Counted from the first letter of the stretch, positions 33,213 through 43,605 are shown. The stretch is 64,000 nucleotides of DNA from Erysipelotrichaceae bacterium (GCA_030525525.1 JAUNEN010000004.1:26980-90979), one strand, 5' to 3'. Numbers and translations are program-made. The notes: generated from the letters alone by a model not told the origin.

Positions 33213-35075
33213 TTACCATCCCTTTTTAATCTCTTCGAGTTTGCTTAGTGCATACTCATCAATAACTGTTCCGGAACTGCCCGTGTACAGATCAAACGCT
33301 TCCATTGCGTATTTTCTGCTTTCTGATTCCTGATTCATCTCAGCATATGCAAATGCCATATACATGCTGATACGGAAATCATTTCTGTTGTTTTGATACA
33401 GATGCTGCAGCGGTATCAGACTTTCCTCATATCTGCCCATATATTGAAGGACAATTGCCAGATTGAGATAATCTGATTCATTTGCTTTCAGAGAGGATGT
33501 GAGCTTCTGATACTGATTTCTTGCATTTTCTGCATATGTTTTTTTCTGACTTGCAGATAGTCTCGCATCAGAAGCGGCTTCCATATAAAGTGCTGCAAGC
33601 TTACGCTCCATGTTGATATCACCGGTTTTTTCAATGCACTCCTTAGCCCATCTGACAGCTTCGGAATATTTGCTGCGTTCTTCTTCGATTTTAATTGCCA
33701 GATCATAAGCAGATGAGAGCAGCTGAACATCTCCTGATTGCTGTACAGCCTGCTGAATGCTATTCAACGCTGTATCAGGATCACCGTTTTTATAGGATAT
33801 TCCGGCATTGATGAGATTCACAGAAGCATTGTCCGCACCGTAGGATTGTGCTTTTGAAAGAGCACTTTGAGCTGTTGATGTATCAGAATTCATGAGTGAA
33901 GCCATCGCGTAATCCAGATAGAAGTAAGCGCTTTCTTTCAGCTTTAAAGCTTCATTGTAATAATAAGAAGCGGATGAATAATCTTCTTTTGCATATTCAG
34001 CATCACCGATCGCATGCATAATATCCGCTTTTTCAGTACTGTCTTCAAGGATGGACCGGTATGACTCATTATTCAGAATGGATAAACCGGTATTTGTGAT
34101 ATTTTCATAATCACCTGATTCCACTTCTTTGCTGAATTCGGCATATTCCCGATTAAAATTACCGAGTCTTTCGAGCTGTGTGCCGTGAATAATACAGAAG
34201 ATTCCGGCACCGATCATCCCCAGACTGAAGACCAGTGAAACAATATTCATCATCAGTGCATTCCGGTATTCAGAACTTCTCTTCTTCAGGGAATCAATTG
34301 CTTTTTTCAGCTGGTTTCCGTTTTTAAACCGTTTATCCCGATTCCAGGCCATACATTGATCAACCAGAGAACACAGTTCTTCTGAATAGCCTGTTCTTAA
34401 TTGCGTCAAAGGTGTATTGAGCTGTGTAGATACCGGTTTTCTTCCGGACATCAGTGTGTAGAACATTGCGCCGGTACTGTAGATATCTGTGGCTGTATCC
34501 AGATCGAATTCAGGTTCTCTTCCGGAAATGATCTGCTGAGCAAAGATAACCTGCTCAGGGGATGCATAGTTCTCACTGTATCCCTGTACTCTTGCACGTC
34601 CCTCAACTACAGAAATGTTGAAATCAATCAGGCAGATATTGTTCTGTCTGGTAATGATCACATTGGCTGGCTTGATGTCACTGTGAATGACCGGCGGTTT
34701 GTTTGAATGAAGATATCCGAGCACATCTGCCATCTGTCTCAGCCATGTCGTAATCTGCTGTTCACTGAGATTCTGGATGCCGGGAGGATACTTCTCCAGA
34801 TCAACGCCATCGATATAATCCATTGCAGTGCATACGGTTCCTTCATAAATGAAGAAGTCATAAACCTGCGGCAGATATTGATGATGAAGATTTTTCAGAA
34901 TATCTGCTTCCTTGCGCAGAGCGGTTTCATCCAGATTGCGCAGAAACTGCTGTTTGATGACAACGTATTTCTGAAGATTCATATGCCAGGCAAGATAAAC
35001 AACCCCCGTACCGCCCTTGCCGATGACGTGGCTGATTTTGTACATTCCGTTTAGAATTGCATTCTGCTTGATCAT
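33213..35075 (-). CDS. Transmembrane Ser/Thr kinase with extracellular TPR, variant catalytic motifs
   Basis: A 620-residue protein. Gly loop GKGGTGVVY (19-27), Lys41, then HSDIKPANV with Asp133 in place of the HRD motif, and DFN (151-153) in place of DFG. The activation segment RVQGYSENYASPEQ lacks the Thr-Thr motif of the other kinases. TM at about 273-297, then about 320 residues of TPR-like repeats outside. The metal-binding Asp is kept, so activity is possible but regulation must differ. It is the first gene of the essC operon, 14 bp after a strong hairpin. In topology it matches EssB, making it the best candidate for an EssB substitute (inference). Confidence 0.9.
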   Translation of the reverse strand: MIKQNAILNGMYKISHVIGKGGTGVVYLAWHMNLQKYVVIKQQFLRNLDETALRKEADILKNLHHQYLPQVYDFFIYEGTVCTAMDYIDGVDLEKYPPGIQNLSEQQITTWLRQMADVLGYLHSNKPPVIHSDIKPANVIITRQNNICLIDFNISVVEGRARVQGYSENYASPEQVIFAQQIISGREPEFDLDTATDIYSTGAMFYTLMSGRKPVSTQLNTPLTQLRTGYSEELCSLVDQCMAWNRDKRFKNGNQLKKAIDSLKKRSSEYRNALMMNIVSLVFSLGMIGAGIFCIIHGTQLERLGNFNREYAEFSKEVESGDYENITNTGLSILNNESYRSILEDSTEKADIMHAIGDAEYAKEDYSSASYYYNEALKLKESAYFYLDYAMASLMNSDTSTAQSALSKAQSYGADNASVNLINAGISYKNGDPDTALNSIQQAVQQSGDVQLLSSAYDLAIKIEEERSKYSEAVRWAKECIEKTGDINMERKLAALYMEAASDARLSASQKKTYAENARNQYQKLTSSLKANESDYLNLAIVLQYMGRYEESLIPLQHLYQNNRNDFRISMYMAFAYAEMNQESESRKYAMEAFDLYTGSSGTVIDEYALSKLEEIKKGW

Positions 35076-35088
35076 ATATATCCTTTCA

Positions 35089-35129
35089 GAAAAGACACGC
35101 TATTGTAGTCTGCCTGCAATAGCGTGTCT
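35089..35129 (-). terminator. Terminator/attenuator between the giant surface gene and the essC operon
   Basis: On the minus strand AGACACGCTATTG, 11-nt loop, CAATAGCGTGTCT followed by TTTT overlap: a perfect 13-bp stem. It ends about 15 bp before the kinase start (35075), so it can stop most transcription from the 46166 operon and let some pass. Confidence 0.75.
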
Positions 35130-35172
35130 GTTTAATGGTTCATTATCAGTACTATGTCGAGGCGATATTGAT

Positions 35173-38100
35173 TTATTCAGCTGTTTCCTCTTCGTTTTCC
35201 TTCTTGCGTTTTGCTGCAATCAGAATACCGAAGATCACTGCTGCAAGACCGCCAAGTGATCCGACAAACAGCGGTGTGTTGTAGTAGTACTGAACGAGAG
35301 CGTTGTCTGAAACAAGGACTCTGTATTCAGTTGTTTCAGATTCATTGCCTGCTCCGTCATATGACTTGATGGAGATTGTCTGAGGGCTGCCGGAAGCATC
35401 AGCTGTGAAGTAGACTTTGCTGTTATTGGATTTCAGATAATCAGCAAGAGCTTTTCCATCTTTGTTGAATACTTCGTTGCCGTCGATTGTAATGACAATC
35501 TTTGACAGAGCCATGTTATCTGTGATATCAGCTTCAAACTCTTTACTTGCGGCTGAGATACGATTCAGTCTGTCTGCTGCAAGTTCAGTGATGTTGTTGA
35601 CAGGCAATGTTCTGTCGACTGCGAATCTGACAGGGAAGTCTGTAATACCTTCATTTCTGTGGACAGAGCTGTTGGTGTTGATATTTCCTGCAGTATCGAC
35701 TGACTGAACAGTGATTGAATATGAACCTTCCTTCTCGAATACGGATGCGAAGATTTCATATACATACTGCTTGCCGCCGTTCCAGTTCATTTCTGTCAGC
35801 TTGTAATCAGTACCTTCCTTCAGCAGGATGTTTGTACCGTCTCTGTTAACAGTGACTGAATGTTCTGTCAGGCTGTTGACATTGATTTCACGGACGAATA
35901 CACTGCCCGGCTGCTGTGCATAATAGCCAGATACAAGTGCCATTGTGTCAGCATCGTCATTCAGGTCGAATGTTGAACCGAATCTGTTGACACTGAAGTG
36001 AATTTCTGTGTCAGCCTTGTTGCCGGCGAGGTCTTCGATCGTAGCAACAAGTGTGTAAACATCATCGTTTTCTTTTACAACTGCGAAGTTGTTGTATGTG
36101 ATTGTTCCGCCGAACTGGTTGAAGTTCTTAGCGAAGATGACATCGTGCTCATTTGTTCTTGCACCTGTCAGAATGAAGTTAACAAGGTCACCGGAGAAGT
36201 TGGTATCATCGAAGATTGCACTCGGTGCGATGTCTCCGGCAGTTGCCAGATTCTCTCTGACTGTAGCTTCGTCAAACTTGACTGTCGGTGCTGTCTGGTC
36301 AATGACAAATTCAGAGATATTTACTGTCTGTGCAGGGTTTCCTGCCATATCTGTATAATCAACAGTGAACGAGAAATTACCATCCTGGTTATAGTTCATT
36401 GTTGCATTGTGAATATCTCCGTTGTTTGAGAATCCGCTCGGTGCAGGTGAAGCTGTTGTACCACGCTGGATATTCTGCTGAGTAGCAATATTCACTTCAT
36501 TGGCAAGGAAGTTATGCTCATTGATTGAAACAGTAGCAATACGAGCTTCCTTATAGTACTTGCCGTTGCGGACGTCATTGTTGTTGAATGTCACAGTGAT
36601 CACAGGAGCTGTCTTATCGATTGTAAAGTCTCTCGGAGCAACACCTTCGTAGTGAACATTTGCTGTATGGTCGACTGCATCGGCACCTGTAACTTCAAGT
36701 GTGTAGTCACCGTCTGTCGCATATGTGATTGTGCATGTGCGAACGTCGTTATTTCCTACACCGCTGCCATTAGCTGTCGGAGCGCTCCAGCCTGACTGAG
36801 TTCCCTGAGTTGTGATATGAATCTTGGAGACATCAATGTTGCGGTCTTCGATTCTTACTGTGGCAATACGTGTTGCTTTGAAGTATTTTTCATGCTGAGC
36901 ATCGTTATTGTCATAAGTAATCGTGATCTCAGGTGCTGTCTTATCGATCGCGAACTTATATGTGATGGTATTGGAGATATTGCCTGCATTGTCATATGCA
37001 TACAGTATCAATTCAATATCATTCGTGTCATTTGTGACAGTGATTCTTCTGTTCCAGTCATACTGCTTGGGATTATTGATGTTGCCGTCAGCTTCAGTGT
37101 TGCTCTGTACTGTCACACCGTCAGCCTTGACTTCGTAATAAACATTCTTTAATCCTGAGCTGGTCGGATTCTCGGCACTTGCATTCGGATCGAATACTGA
37201 GAGATCGAGTGTTACATCTGCGCCGAACAGGTCTCTTCCGTCTGCATTTCTTGCTGTGATTGCAGAACTTGTCTTAACAGAAGCTACCGGCTTGGAACGG
37301 TCGGATGAAGGCATGGAAGTATCCAGATAGATATTTGTCTGTTCGCCGATTGTTGCAATGTTACCGGCACGGTCTTCGATAACCACAGTAACAATATTGA
37401 ATACCTGGTCTTCACTCAGTTCTTTGCTCATATTGGTAAAGCCGAACTGATTCTGTTTATCAGTGATATTCTTGTCCAGAATACTTGAGTGAATCTCATA
37501 GTTCATCTTATACGGTGACTTTTCGCCGACTGCATACATGGAAATCAATGCTGATTTTTCTGCACGGTATACATTCGGATTTTCAGGTGTGACAATGCCT
37601 GCGGAATTCACTTTGAAGTATTCAAAGCCGTTCGGATTCTGAATTGTTGCTTCAGAACTGATAACCTTATCCAGAACTTTCAGAACAGACTGGAAGCCGC
37701 CGTTGGAAACGTTCATATCCTTGGATTCACTGGTTACGACAATGCTGTTATTTGCTTTGTCAGTACCCTTGATCATGACTCTGTAAACACCGTCATCAGT
37801 CAGACTTAATGTCTTTTTGAGTGTTGTGCCTTTTTCATCAGCATCCTCTTCGCTGAATTTCTGATCAGGATCTTTCCAGTCAACTGTTGCCTGGTCATAA
37901 GTTGTTTCAGCATTGATAACTGTTGAGTTATATCCATACTTCAGCTTGTCATAGTCGAAGTGAACATCTGTAATTTCGAATGAAGCTGTGATTTCCTTTT
38001 CAGCTGCACCGTAGTAATCTCTGTTATCTGCGGTTGCATGCGGAGCGTTGAATGTGATCTTTGCAACAGGAGCTGTGCGGTCGACGATAATCTTTTCTAC

Positions 38101-41100
38101 CACGACCTTACCAGCTTCACCGCCATTGATCTGTTCCTTGACAATTGCCTTATTGCCGGCACGGTCAGTTGTTCCTGCACGGTCATCTTCTTCAGAACCG
38201 AGAACATCATAAGAGTATTCACCGTCATCAAATGTGAGCGGCTTATAAGATACTTTATGATCAGCATCATCGTTCCAGATCAGCTTGTCGTTTCTGTAAA
38301 GGAATACAACATCCTTGTTCAGATCATATGTGCCGGGATGTACATCCGTGAATGTGAATGTAACATCTGCAGCTTTATTGTTGCTGCCGTAATACAGAGC
38401 TTTTTCAGCATCCAGATAATCATCGATTGCATCTGAATAAGCAATTACAACTTCCGGAGCCTTTGTATCTTTAACAAGAACGATCTTGCCGTCATATGCT
38501 GCCTGTGTTTCATCAGTCTTGCATTCTTCGCCTGCTTCGACTACTTTGCCGAGTCTGTTGCCGGCATAGTCTTCAGCATCGATGGAAACAGTATAGATTC
38601 CATCTTCTTCCATGACATATTCGAACTTGTTATCAGTGATTTCACTGAATTCAATGTCTTCACTGCCTTCTGCTGTTTCAGCATGAACTGTAATCAGAAC
38701 TGTCTTAAGATGCGGTTCGTCAATTTCAATGTTGATCTTGCTGTCAGCACCAATACCATAGAAATATGTTTCAGCAGTTGTATCAGTTGCTTTTTCTACT
38801 CTTGACGGATCAGTATAGGTAATTTCTGCTGAAGGCGGAGTATTATCGTAGAAATACTTATATACTTCTTCCTCCATTGAATTGCCTGCTGTATTGAGTG
38901 CATTGAGAGCAACTCTCAATTCACCTGTCTTAAGATACTTGAACTCGTCAGCATCCATACTGACAGTAATTTCTTTGACTGTTTTATCTTCGCCTTCGGC
39001 AAATTCTTCATTTTTAAAGTCATCGCCTAACTCACCGTCAATGCCCTTGAATAAATAAGCAATATTTTCGAGTTCGGGTTTCGATCCGTTGGAACCTTCA
39101 CCTGCATTGAATTTGAGGGTGAATACCTGTTTTCCGTTGATATGAAGTGACGGCTTACCATCTTCATCATATTCAGGTTCAGGAGAGATTGTTACTGTAG
39201 GAATCGCATCAGAAAGGTTGACCTTGATTTCAAAAGGTTCGTTTTCATTTTCACGATAGTCTTTTGCAAATACTTTTAAGGTATATTCCCCGTCAAGCGG
39301 AGCACCGAATTTGTTATTGAATGCATCAAGACTGATCTTAATCTCAGCCTCTGTTACATTGTCATGCTTTCTGTACGTCTTCTTTTCAGTGAGATTGTTA
39401 ACAGGATTTCCATTTTGATCAAAGAGCTGCCAAGTCCATGACTGCAATCCTGAAGATTTTCTTTCATCATATTTGTCACTTACTTTCAGAACAATTGTCT
39501 GTTTATTCAGTAATTTTCCAATTTCAGTGCTGCTTTCTTCTACCAGCGTTACGACAGGCTTATCACTTTCAAGAAGCACTTCAGCAAGTTCTTCAGTAAA
39601 TTTATTTCCGAAGATATCCTGTCCATCAATGCGCAGGTGGCCACTTACATAGGGTGACACACGAATTTTGAATGTATATGTGTATAAACCTGTTTCTTCA
39701 TTCAGCTCGTATGATTCATCATATTTTTCATAAACAGTGTCGTCCATGATTATTCTGGGAAAATACACTTTAACGTTATCCCTATCAATTTCAGACACAT
39801 CTTCCAATACAAATGTATAGATTTCGTTGTATTTTTCGCTTCTGGATTCAACAGATTTCAGCACCGGTGCTGCGCGGTCAACAGTAACTGTACAATTTTC
39901 AACATTGTAGACTTCACCTGCATTTCCTAAGAGATCTGCAAAAGAAATTGAACTGATCGTATAGTCTTCTACAGTATTCTCTGTTCCCAAGAATTTGTAA
40001 GTGTATGTATATGTGTTGCCTTCATTCTCAACAGTAATTTCAACATCTTCAGCTTCAGAATAATCAGGGTTTACCTTAATATCCTTGACTGCTTCGTTGA
40101 ATTCAACTGTCAGTTTTGCTTCTGCGTGCTGCTTATCTTCAGTGTCCTTCTGCTCTGTCAGCTCAGGAGTGACCTTGACAATTTCAGGTACGACTGTGTC
40201 AATTGTCAGATTCGCAGATACTGTATAATCAGAGATATTATTGAATTCATCGACTGCTCTGACTTTCAGTACATAAGTACCGTCTTCAAGTCCGGAAAGA
40301 TCTTCACTGGATACAGTCCATGTGAATGATTTTGCTTCCTTGCTTTCGATTTCCTGATTTTCAAGTACCGGGAGAAGTTCCTCTGTGCTTTCTGCTGTTT
40401 TAAAGACCTTTAATGAAAGTGATTTGATAATATTCTTATCTTCAGCAGTAATATCAAAAGTTCCTTCTTCTTTATTGAATTTGATGTCTTCGCCGCCGTT
40501 TACAGTCAGTACAGGAGCTTCTTTATCAACATCAACAACAACTTCATCAGAAGTCAGTTCTTTTGTTGTAGTTCCCTCGGTATAAGGATCCTCACCTAAC
40601 CAATATCTTAAGTGAGCATAATATGTTCCGTTTTCTTTATTCTCAACAATAATGTCTTTTTCAGTCTTCTCACCGTCCGGGAGAATTTCAGTTTCTGTTA
40701 CTGTTGACCAGTCAGCAGAATCTTTTGAATTATTTACAAGATACTGATAAGAATAAACTCCATCCTTAACAACCTTGATTGTAAACTTGAATGTATTGCT
40801 GTTACGTGCAGGCTGCTCAACCTTGATTTCCATAACTCCTTCAAGATCCGGCTTTGCAGGGTCAGGGTTTGCAGGATTTCCGGGTTCAGGATTTTCAGGA
40901 GTTTCTGGCTCAGGTTCTGTCGGGGTCTCAGGATCGGGATTCGCAGGTGTTTCGGGTGCCGGATTTTCAGGTGTTCCCGGTTCAGGTTCTGTTGGGGTCT
41001 CAGGATCGGGACTCGCAGGTGTTTCGGGTGCCGGTTCTTCAGGTGTTTCGGGAGCGGGCTCTTCCAATACAGGCTGTTCTGTAGGATCGGGTGTCACTAC

Positions 41101-41304
41101 AGGATCCTCACTCGGCTGTTCTACAGGATTTGTTTCCCGCATTGTTGCCGGAACAAGTTCCGGTTCTTCGCCTTCAGCTTTTGCTGTAATAGCAAACAGA
41201 CCTGTGCTGTTAAACACAGGCTGGAATGCCAGAGTTGCCGCGATCATGACATTCAGAAGCTTACTTGTGATAGATGTCTTTCCTTTCTTTCCCTTGTTAC
41301 GCAT
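35173..41304 (-). CDS. Giant surface protein with many Ig-like domains
   Basis: A 2,043-residue protein from MRNKGKKGKT (GGAG 10 nt upstream; the frame from 41337 lacks a site). Signal peptide of about 45 residues with a long basic n-region. A Pro/Glu/Thr repeat (about 65-140; PDPETPTEPEPETPENP). Then about 1,800 residues of repeated Ig-like beta domains with DKTAP joints (SADYTVSANLTIDTVVPE, DKTAPEITITYDNND, DKTAPVITVTFNNND). A C-terminal TM (FVGSLGGLAAVIFGILIAAK) and KRKKENEEETAE tail follow. Two adjacent units near residues 1,460-1,650 are clearly duplicated. No LPXTG motif, so it is membrane-anchored and should extend through the wall. Role: adhesin or stalk. It lies in the protease/kinase operon. 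Confidence 0.88.
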   Translation of the reverse strand: MRNKGKKGKTSITSKLLNVMIAATLAFQPVFNSTGLFAITAKAEGEEPELVPATMRETNPVEQPSEDPVVTPDPTEQPVLEEPAPETPEEPAPETPASPDPETPTEPEPGTPENPAPETPANPDPETPTEPEPETPENPEPGNPANPDPAKPDLEGVMEIKVEQPARNSNTFKFTIKVVKDGVYSYQYLVNNSKDSADWSTVTETEILPDGEKTEKDIIVENKENGTYYAHLRYWLGEDPYTEGTTTKELTSDEVVVDVDKEAPVLTVNGGEDIKFNKEEGTFDITAEDKNIIKSLSLKVFKTAESTEELLPVLENQEIESKEAKSFTWTVSSEDLSGLEDGTYVLKVRAVDEFNNISDYTVSANLTIDTVVPEIVKVTPELTEQKDTEDKQHAEAKLTVEFNEAVKDIKVNPDYSEAEDVEITVENEGNTYTYTYKFLGTENTVEDYTISSISFADLLGNAGEVYNVENCTVTVDRAAPVLKSVESRSEKYNEIYTFVLEDVSEIDRDNVKVYFPRIIMDDTVYEKYDESYELNEETGLYTYTFKIRVSPYVSGHLRIDGQDIFGNKFTEELAEVLLESDKPVVTLVEESSTEIGKLLNKQTIVLKVSDKYDERKSSGLQSWTWQLFDQNGNPVNNLTEKKTYRKHDNVTEAEIKISLDAFNNKFGAPLDGEYTLKVFAKDYRENENEPFEIKVNLSDAIPTVTISPEPEYDEDGKPSLHINGKQVFTLKFNAGEGSNGSKPELENIAYLFKGIDGELGDDFKNEEFAEGEDKTVKEITVSMDADEFKYLKTGELRVALNALNTAGNSMEEEVYKYFYDNTPPSAEITYTDPSRVEKATDTTAETYFYGIGADSKINIEIDEPHLKTVLITVHAETAEGSEDIEFSEITDNKFEYVMEEDGIYTVSIDAEDYAGNRLGKVVEAGEECKTDETQAAYDGKIVLVKDTKAPEVVIAYSDAIDDYLDAEKALYYGSNNKAADVTFTFTDVHPGTYDLNKDVVFLYRNDKLIWNDDADHKVSYKPLTFDDGEYSYDVLGSEEDDRAGTTDRAGNKAIVKEQINGGEAGKVVVEKIIVDRTAPVAKITFNAPHATADNRDYYGAAEKEITASFEITDVHFDYDKLKYGYNSTVINAETTYDQATVDWKDPDQKFSEEDADEKGTTLKKTLSLTDDGVYRVMIKGTDKANNSIVVTSESKDMNVSNGGFQSVLKVLDKVISSEATIQNPNGFEYFKVNSAGIVTPENPNVYRAEKSALISMYAVGEKSPYKMNYEIHSSILDKNITDKQNQFGFTNMSKELSEDQVFNIVTVVIEDRAGNIATIGEQTNIYLDTSMPSSDRSKPVASVKTSSAITARNADGRDLFGADVTLDLSVFDPNASAENPTSSGLKNVYYEVKADGVTVQSNTEADGNINNPKQYDWNRRITVTNDTNDIELILYAYDNAGNISNTITYKFAIDKTAPEITITYDNNDAQHEKYFKATRIATVRIEDRNIDVSKIHITTQGTQSGWSAPTANGSGVGNNDVRTCTITYATDGDYTLEVTGADAVDHTANVHYEGVAPRDFTIDKTAPVITVTFNNNDVRNGKYYKEARIATVSINEHNFLANEVNIATQQNIQRGTTASPAPSGFSNNGDIHNATMNYNQDGNFSFTVDYTDMAGNPAQTVNISEFVIDQTAPTVKFDEATVRENLATAGDIAPSAIFDDTNFSGDLVNFILTGARTNEHDVIFAKNFNQFGGTITYNNFAVVKENDDVYTLVATIEDLAGNKADTEIHFSVNRFGSTFDLNDDADTMALVSGYYAQQPGSVFVREINVNSLTEHSVTVNRDGTNILLKEGTDYKLTEMNWNGGKQYVYEIFASVFEKEGSYSITVQSVDTAGNINTNSSVHRNEGITDFPVRFAVDRTLPVNNITELAADRLNRISAASKEFEADITDNMALSKIVITIDGNEVFNKDGKALADYLKSNNSKVYFTADASGSPQTISIKSYDGAGNESETTEYRVLVSDNALVQYYYNTPLFVGSLGGLAAVIFGILIAAKRKKENEEETAE

Positions 41305-41356
41305 AATTTCATATCTCCTTCCAAACAGATATTTCAATGCTGTTTTATATAAAACA

Positions 41357-41863
41357 TCAGTCCACCACTTCGTGGGTGTGGATTACCAGGATATTCTCAA
41401 TAACCTTGAATCCCTGCCTCGGAGTAAACGGGTAGGTGGTTGTACCATCGGTAACCGGTATAGAACCGGCTGATGCTGGATTTTCCTCTTTGATGACCTG
41501 CAGCAATGTTGTTTCTTCCACAGCAGGTGCTGGTGCAGTACTTGGTGCCGGCTGATTCTGTATTGCAGTTACGCCGGTCTGTGCAGCTGTTTTCGAGGTT
41601 TTTCTGCCTCGTCTGCCGGATCTCAGGTTACTTGTGCTGTCATATTCAAATGAATAATCAGCTTTCAGTTTGCTCGTTGCTTCATTACGCTCAGCGATTC
41701 TTTTTTCAGAAAGCTTCTGAGCTCTTCCGGTTCTGACCAGAAATACCGTTTTAATGTCATACAGGAAGAACAGCCCGACACTGCAGATTGCACCGAGTAT
41801 GGCGATGACCATACTGACAGTGAAGCCGGTGGAATATAATCCGATAATTCCTTCTCCGCTCAT
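41357..41863 (-). CDS. Single-TM protein with TTLL linker motif
   Basis: A 168-residue protein from AGGAGG-GCTGATATG. TM at 13-35 near the N-terminus, a basic helical stretch (45-90), an Ala/Pro/Thr/Gln linker with EETTLLQVI (about 117-125), and a C-terminal region with FKVIENILVIHTHEVVD. The TTLL motif fits the set of phosphosite-like motifs. It lies between the kinase gene and the giant Ig-like gene. Family unknown. Confidence 0.7.
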   Translation of the reverse strand: MSGEGIIGLYSTGFTVSMVIAILGAICSVGLFFLYDIKTVFLVRTGRAQKLSEKRIAERNEATSKLKADYSFEYDSTSNLRSGRRGRKTSKTAAQTGVTAIQNQPAPSTAPAPAVEETTLLQVIKEENPASAGSIPVTDGTTTYPFTPRQGFKVIENILVIHTHEVVD

Positions 41864-41877
41864 ATCAGCCTCCTCCT

Positions 41878-43605
41878 TTAGTTCTGCGCTCTCGTACCCG
41901 AGTAGCTTGCAAATGCCTTGTTTCCAGAATCAATTGCCTGTCTTGTCTGTTCAATCAGTGTTCTGTTCTTATCATCAGGGGTAACAGCATTGACATACTG
42001 TGCCGCCAGATCAAGAGCATTTCTCATTTGATCCAGTGATACACCGTCATTTCTGAAACGGCTGATATTTTCAGAAATCTGATTTGCGATTTCTCTGTAA
42101 AGAGCGACCGCATAATTCTGTCCGCCGGCTTTTTCGCCGACTGTACTTGTATCAGCTACAACTGAATACAGTGCATTCCACAGGTCACTGAACTGAACAC
42201 TGTCGGTTGCCCAGGACATTTCGTTGCCGCCGGTCGCTGCACCGTCACCGAGCTGTACATAGTATTGAGATAAAGTGTAATAAGTCTTTGCGATATTCCG
42301 CTTGTTTTCCGGCAGATATTCATTTTCGATGACATTGCTGAGAGTGTTGTAGGCATCACGTTTTCCGCCTGCAAAACCTGTATAGTATGCAGTTCCCAGT
42401 CTGTATTCAAAATCTGCATATCCTTCCGGATTTCTCTGTCTTAAAATCTCAAGATTTGATCTTGTACCTGTATTTGAGCTTCTTGTGCTGTTGATGCATT
42501 GCTCAACTGCATTCTTTTCTTCAGGAAGAATGATGTTATCATCTGCAATCAGATGCAGAAGCCCGTCATATGCATCAATTTTGTCCGGCTGCAGTTCAAG
42601 CGCCTGACTGTAATAACTAGTTGCAGCATTCAGATCACTTGACATGCTTGCTGCCTGAGAAATATATGTATCATAGCTTGTCTGAATTGCACCATTTTTC
42701 AGAATAGTAAATGTAATCATTCCAATGATACCAAGTATTGTCACAATTGCTGAGGCAAGGAATGTATTCCATTTTCTATTACGTTCTTTTCGTACCGCAT
42801 CATCATCATCATGTACATGTTCAAGTGCGTACATGAGCTCTGCACAATTCTGATAACGGTTTTCCGGATCAGGCTGACAGCACTTGATAACAATCTTTTC
42901 AAGACCTGTTCCTGCAAGCTCCGGCCTCTTCTGGCCAATTGGATAAATGACAAACTGCGTATCCGCAGGAGATTTTCCTGTCAGCAGGTGATACATTGTT
43001 GCACCAAGACAGTAGATATCGGTTCTTGCGTCCGTCTGCCCGCGTCCGCCGAACTGCTCAGGTGCAGCGTAACCTCTTGTGCCGAGCCAGGTTGTATCGC
43101 CTTCCTTAAAGGCTTTGTATTCTCTGGCTGTGCCAAAGTCGATCAGCGAAACGTTCCCATCCGGTTTCAGCATGACATTTGCCGGCTTCATATCACGGTA
43201 AATAATCGGCGGCTTGCGTCCATGCAGATAGCCAAGCACATCGCATAACTGCTTGGACCACATAATGACGTCTTCAGGATTCTGAGCACCTTCTTTAGAA
43301 AGCTTCTTCTGAAGGCTGCCGCCCTGTATATAATCCATGACAATGATGATACTGTCTTTTGTATCAATAACGTCAATGATTGAAGGAAGGTTGGGATGAT
43401 TCAGTTTCTTGAGCATCTCGGTTTCCGCAATCAGACTCTGACTGACTACTTCATTGTCATTTCCGCCGTCTTTTCTGACTTCCTTGACGGCCCATGTTTT
43501 ATTGGCACGTTCATTTAAGGCAAGGTAAACGACGCTCATGCCGCCATGACCGATTTCCTGAAGAATTTTATACTTTCCGTCTAAAACTGATCCGATCTTC
43601 AGCAT
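41878..43605 (-). CDS. Transmembrane Ser/Thr kinase with extracellular helical domain
   Basis: A 575-residue protein. Gly loop GHGGMSVVY (19-27), Lys41, YRDMKPAN with Asp138, DFG 156-158, activation segment DTTWLGTRGYAAPEQFG (Thr171/172). TM about 283-307, and an extracellular helical TPR-like domain. The closest relative in the window is the 664-residue kinase (same TRGYAAPEQ). It is preceded by PP2C and the protease-FHA protein in one operon, so kinase, phosphatase and FHA reader are co-expressed. AAAGGGG site upstream. Confidence 0.93.
   Translation of the reverse strand: MLKIGSVLDGKYKILQEIGHGGMSVVYLALNERANKTWAVKEVRKDGGNDNEVVSQSLIAETEMLKKLNHPNLPSIIDVIDTKDSIIIVMDYIQGGSLQKKLSKEGAQNPEDVIMWSKQLCDVLGYLHGRKPPIIYRDMKPANVMLKPDGNVSLIDFGTAREYKAFKEGDTTWLGTRGYAAPEQFGGRGQTDARTDIYCLGATMYHLLTGKSPADTQFVIYPIGQKRPELAGTGLEKIVIKCCQPDPENRYQNCAELMYALEHVHDDDDAVRKERNRKWNTFLASAIVTILGIIGMITFTILKNGAIQTSYDTYISQAASMSSDLNAATSYYSQALELQPDKIDAYDGLLHLIADDNIILPEEKNAVEQCINSTRSSNTGTRSNLEILRQRNPEGYADFEYRLGTAYYTGFAGGKRDAYNTLSNVIENEYLPENKRNIAKTYYTLSQYYVQLGDGAATGGNEMSWATDSVQFSDLWNALYSVVADTSTVGEKAGGQNYAVALYREIANQISENISRFRNDGVSLDQMRNALDLAAQYVNAVTPDDKNRTLIEQTRQAIDSGNKAFASYSGTRAQN

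Noticed and set aside
40850..41090. Possible CRISPR-like or VNTR array in the Pro/Glu/Thr repeat
   Set aside because: The repeats are coding, degenerate and without spacers. No other CRISPR-like array was seen.
40775..41473. 232-codon plus-strand frame opposite the N-terminal Pro repeat of the giant surface protein
   Set aside because: Its Gly/Ser/Val repeats mirror the PETP repeat of the real gene. No start signal; it crosses two real minus-strand genes.
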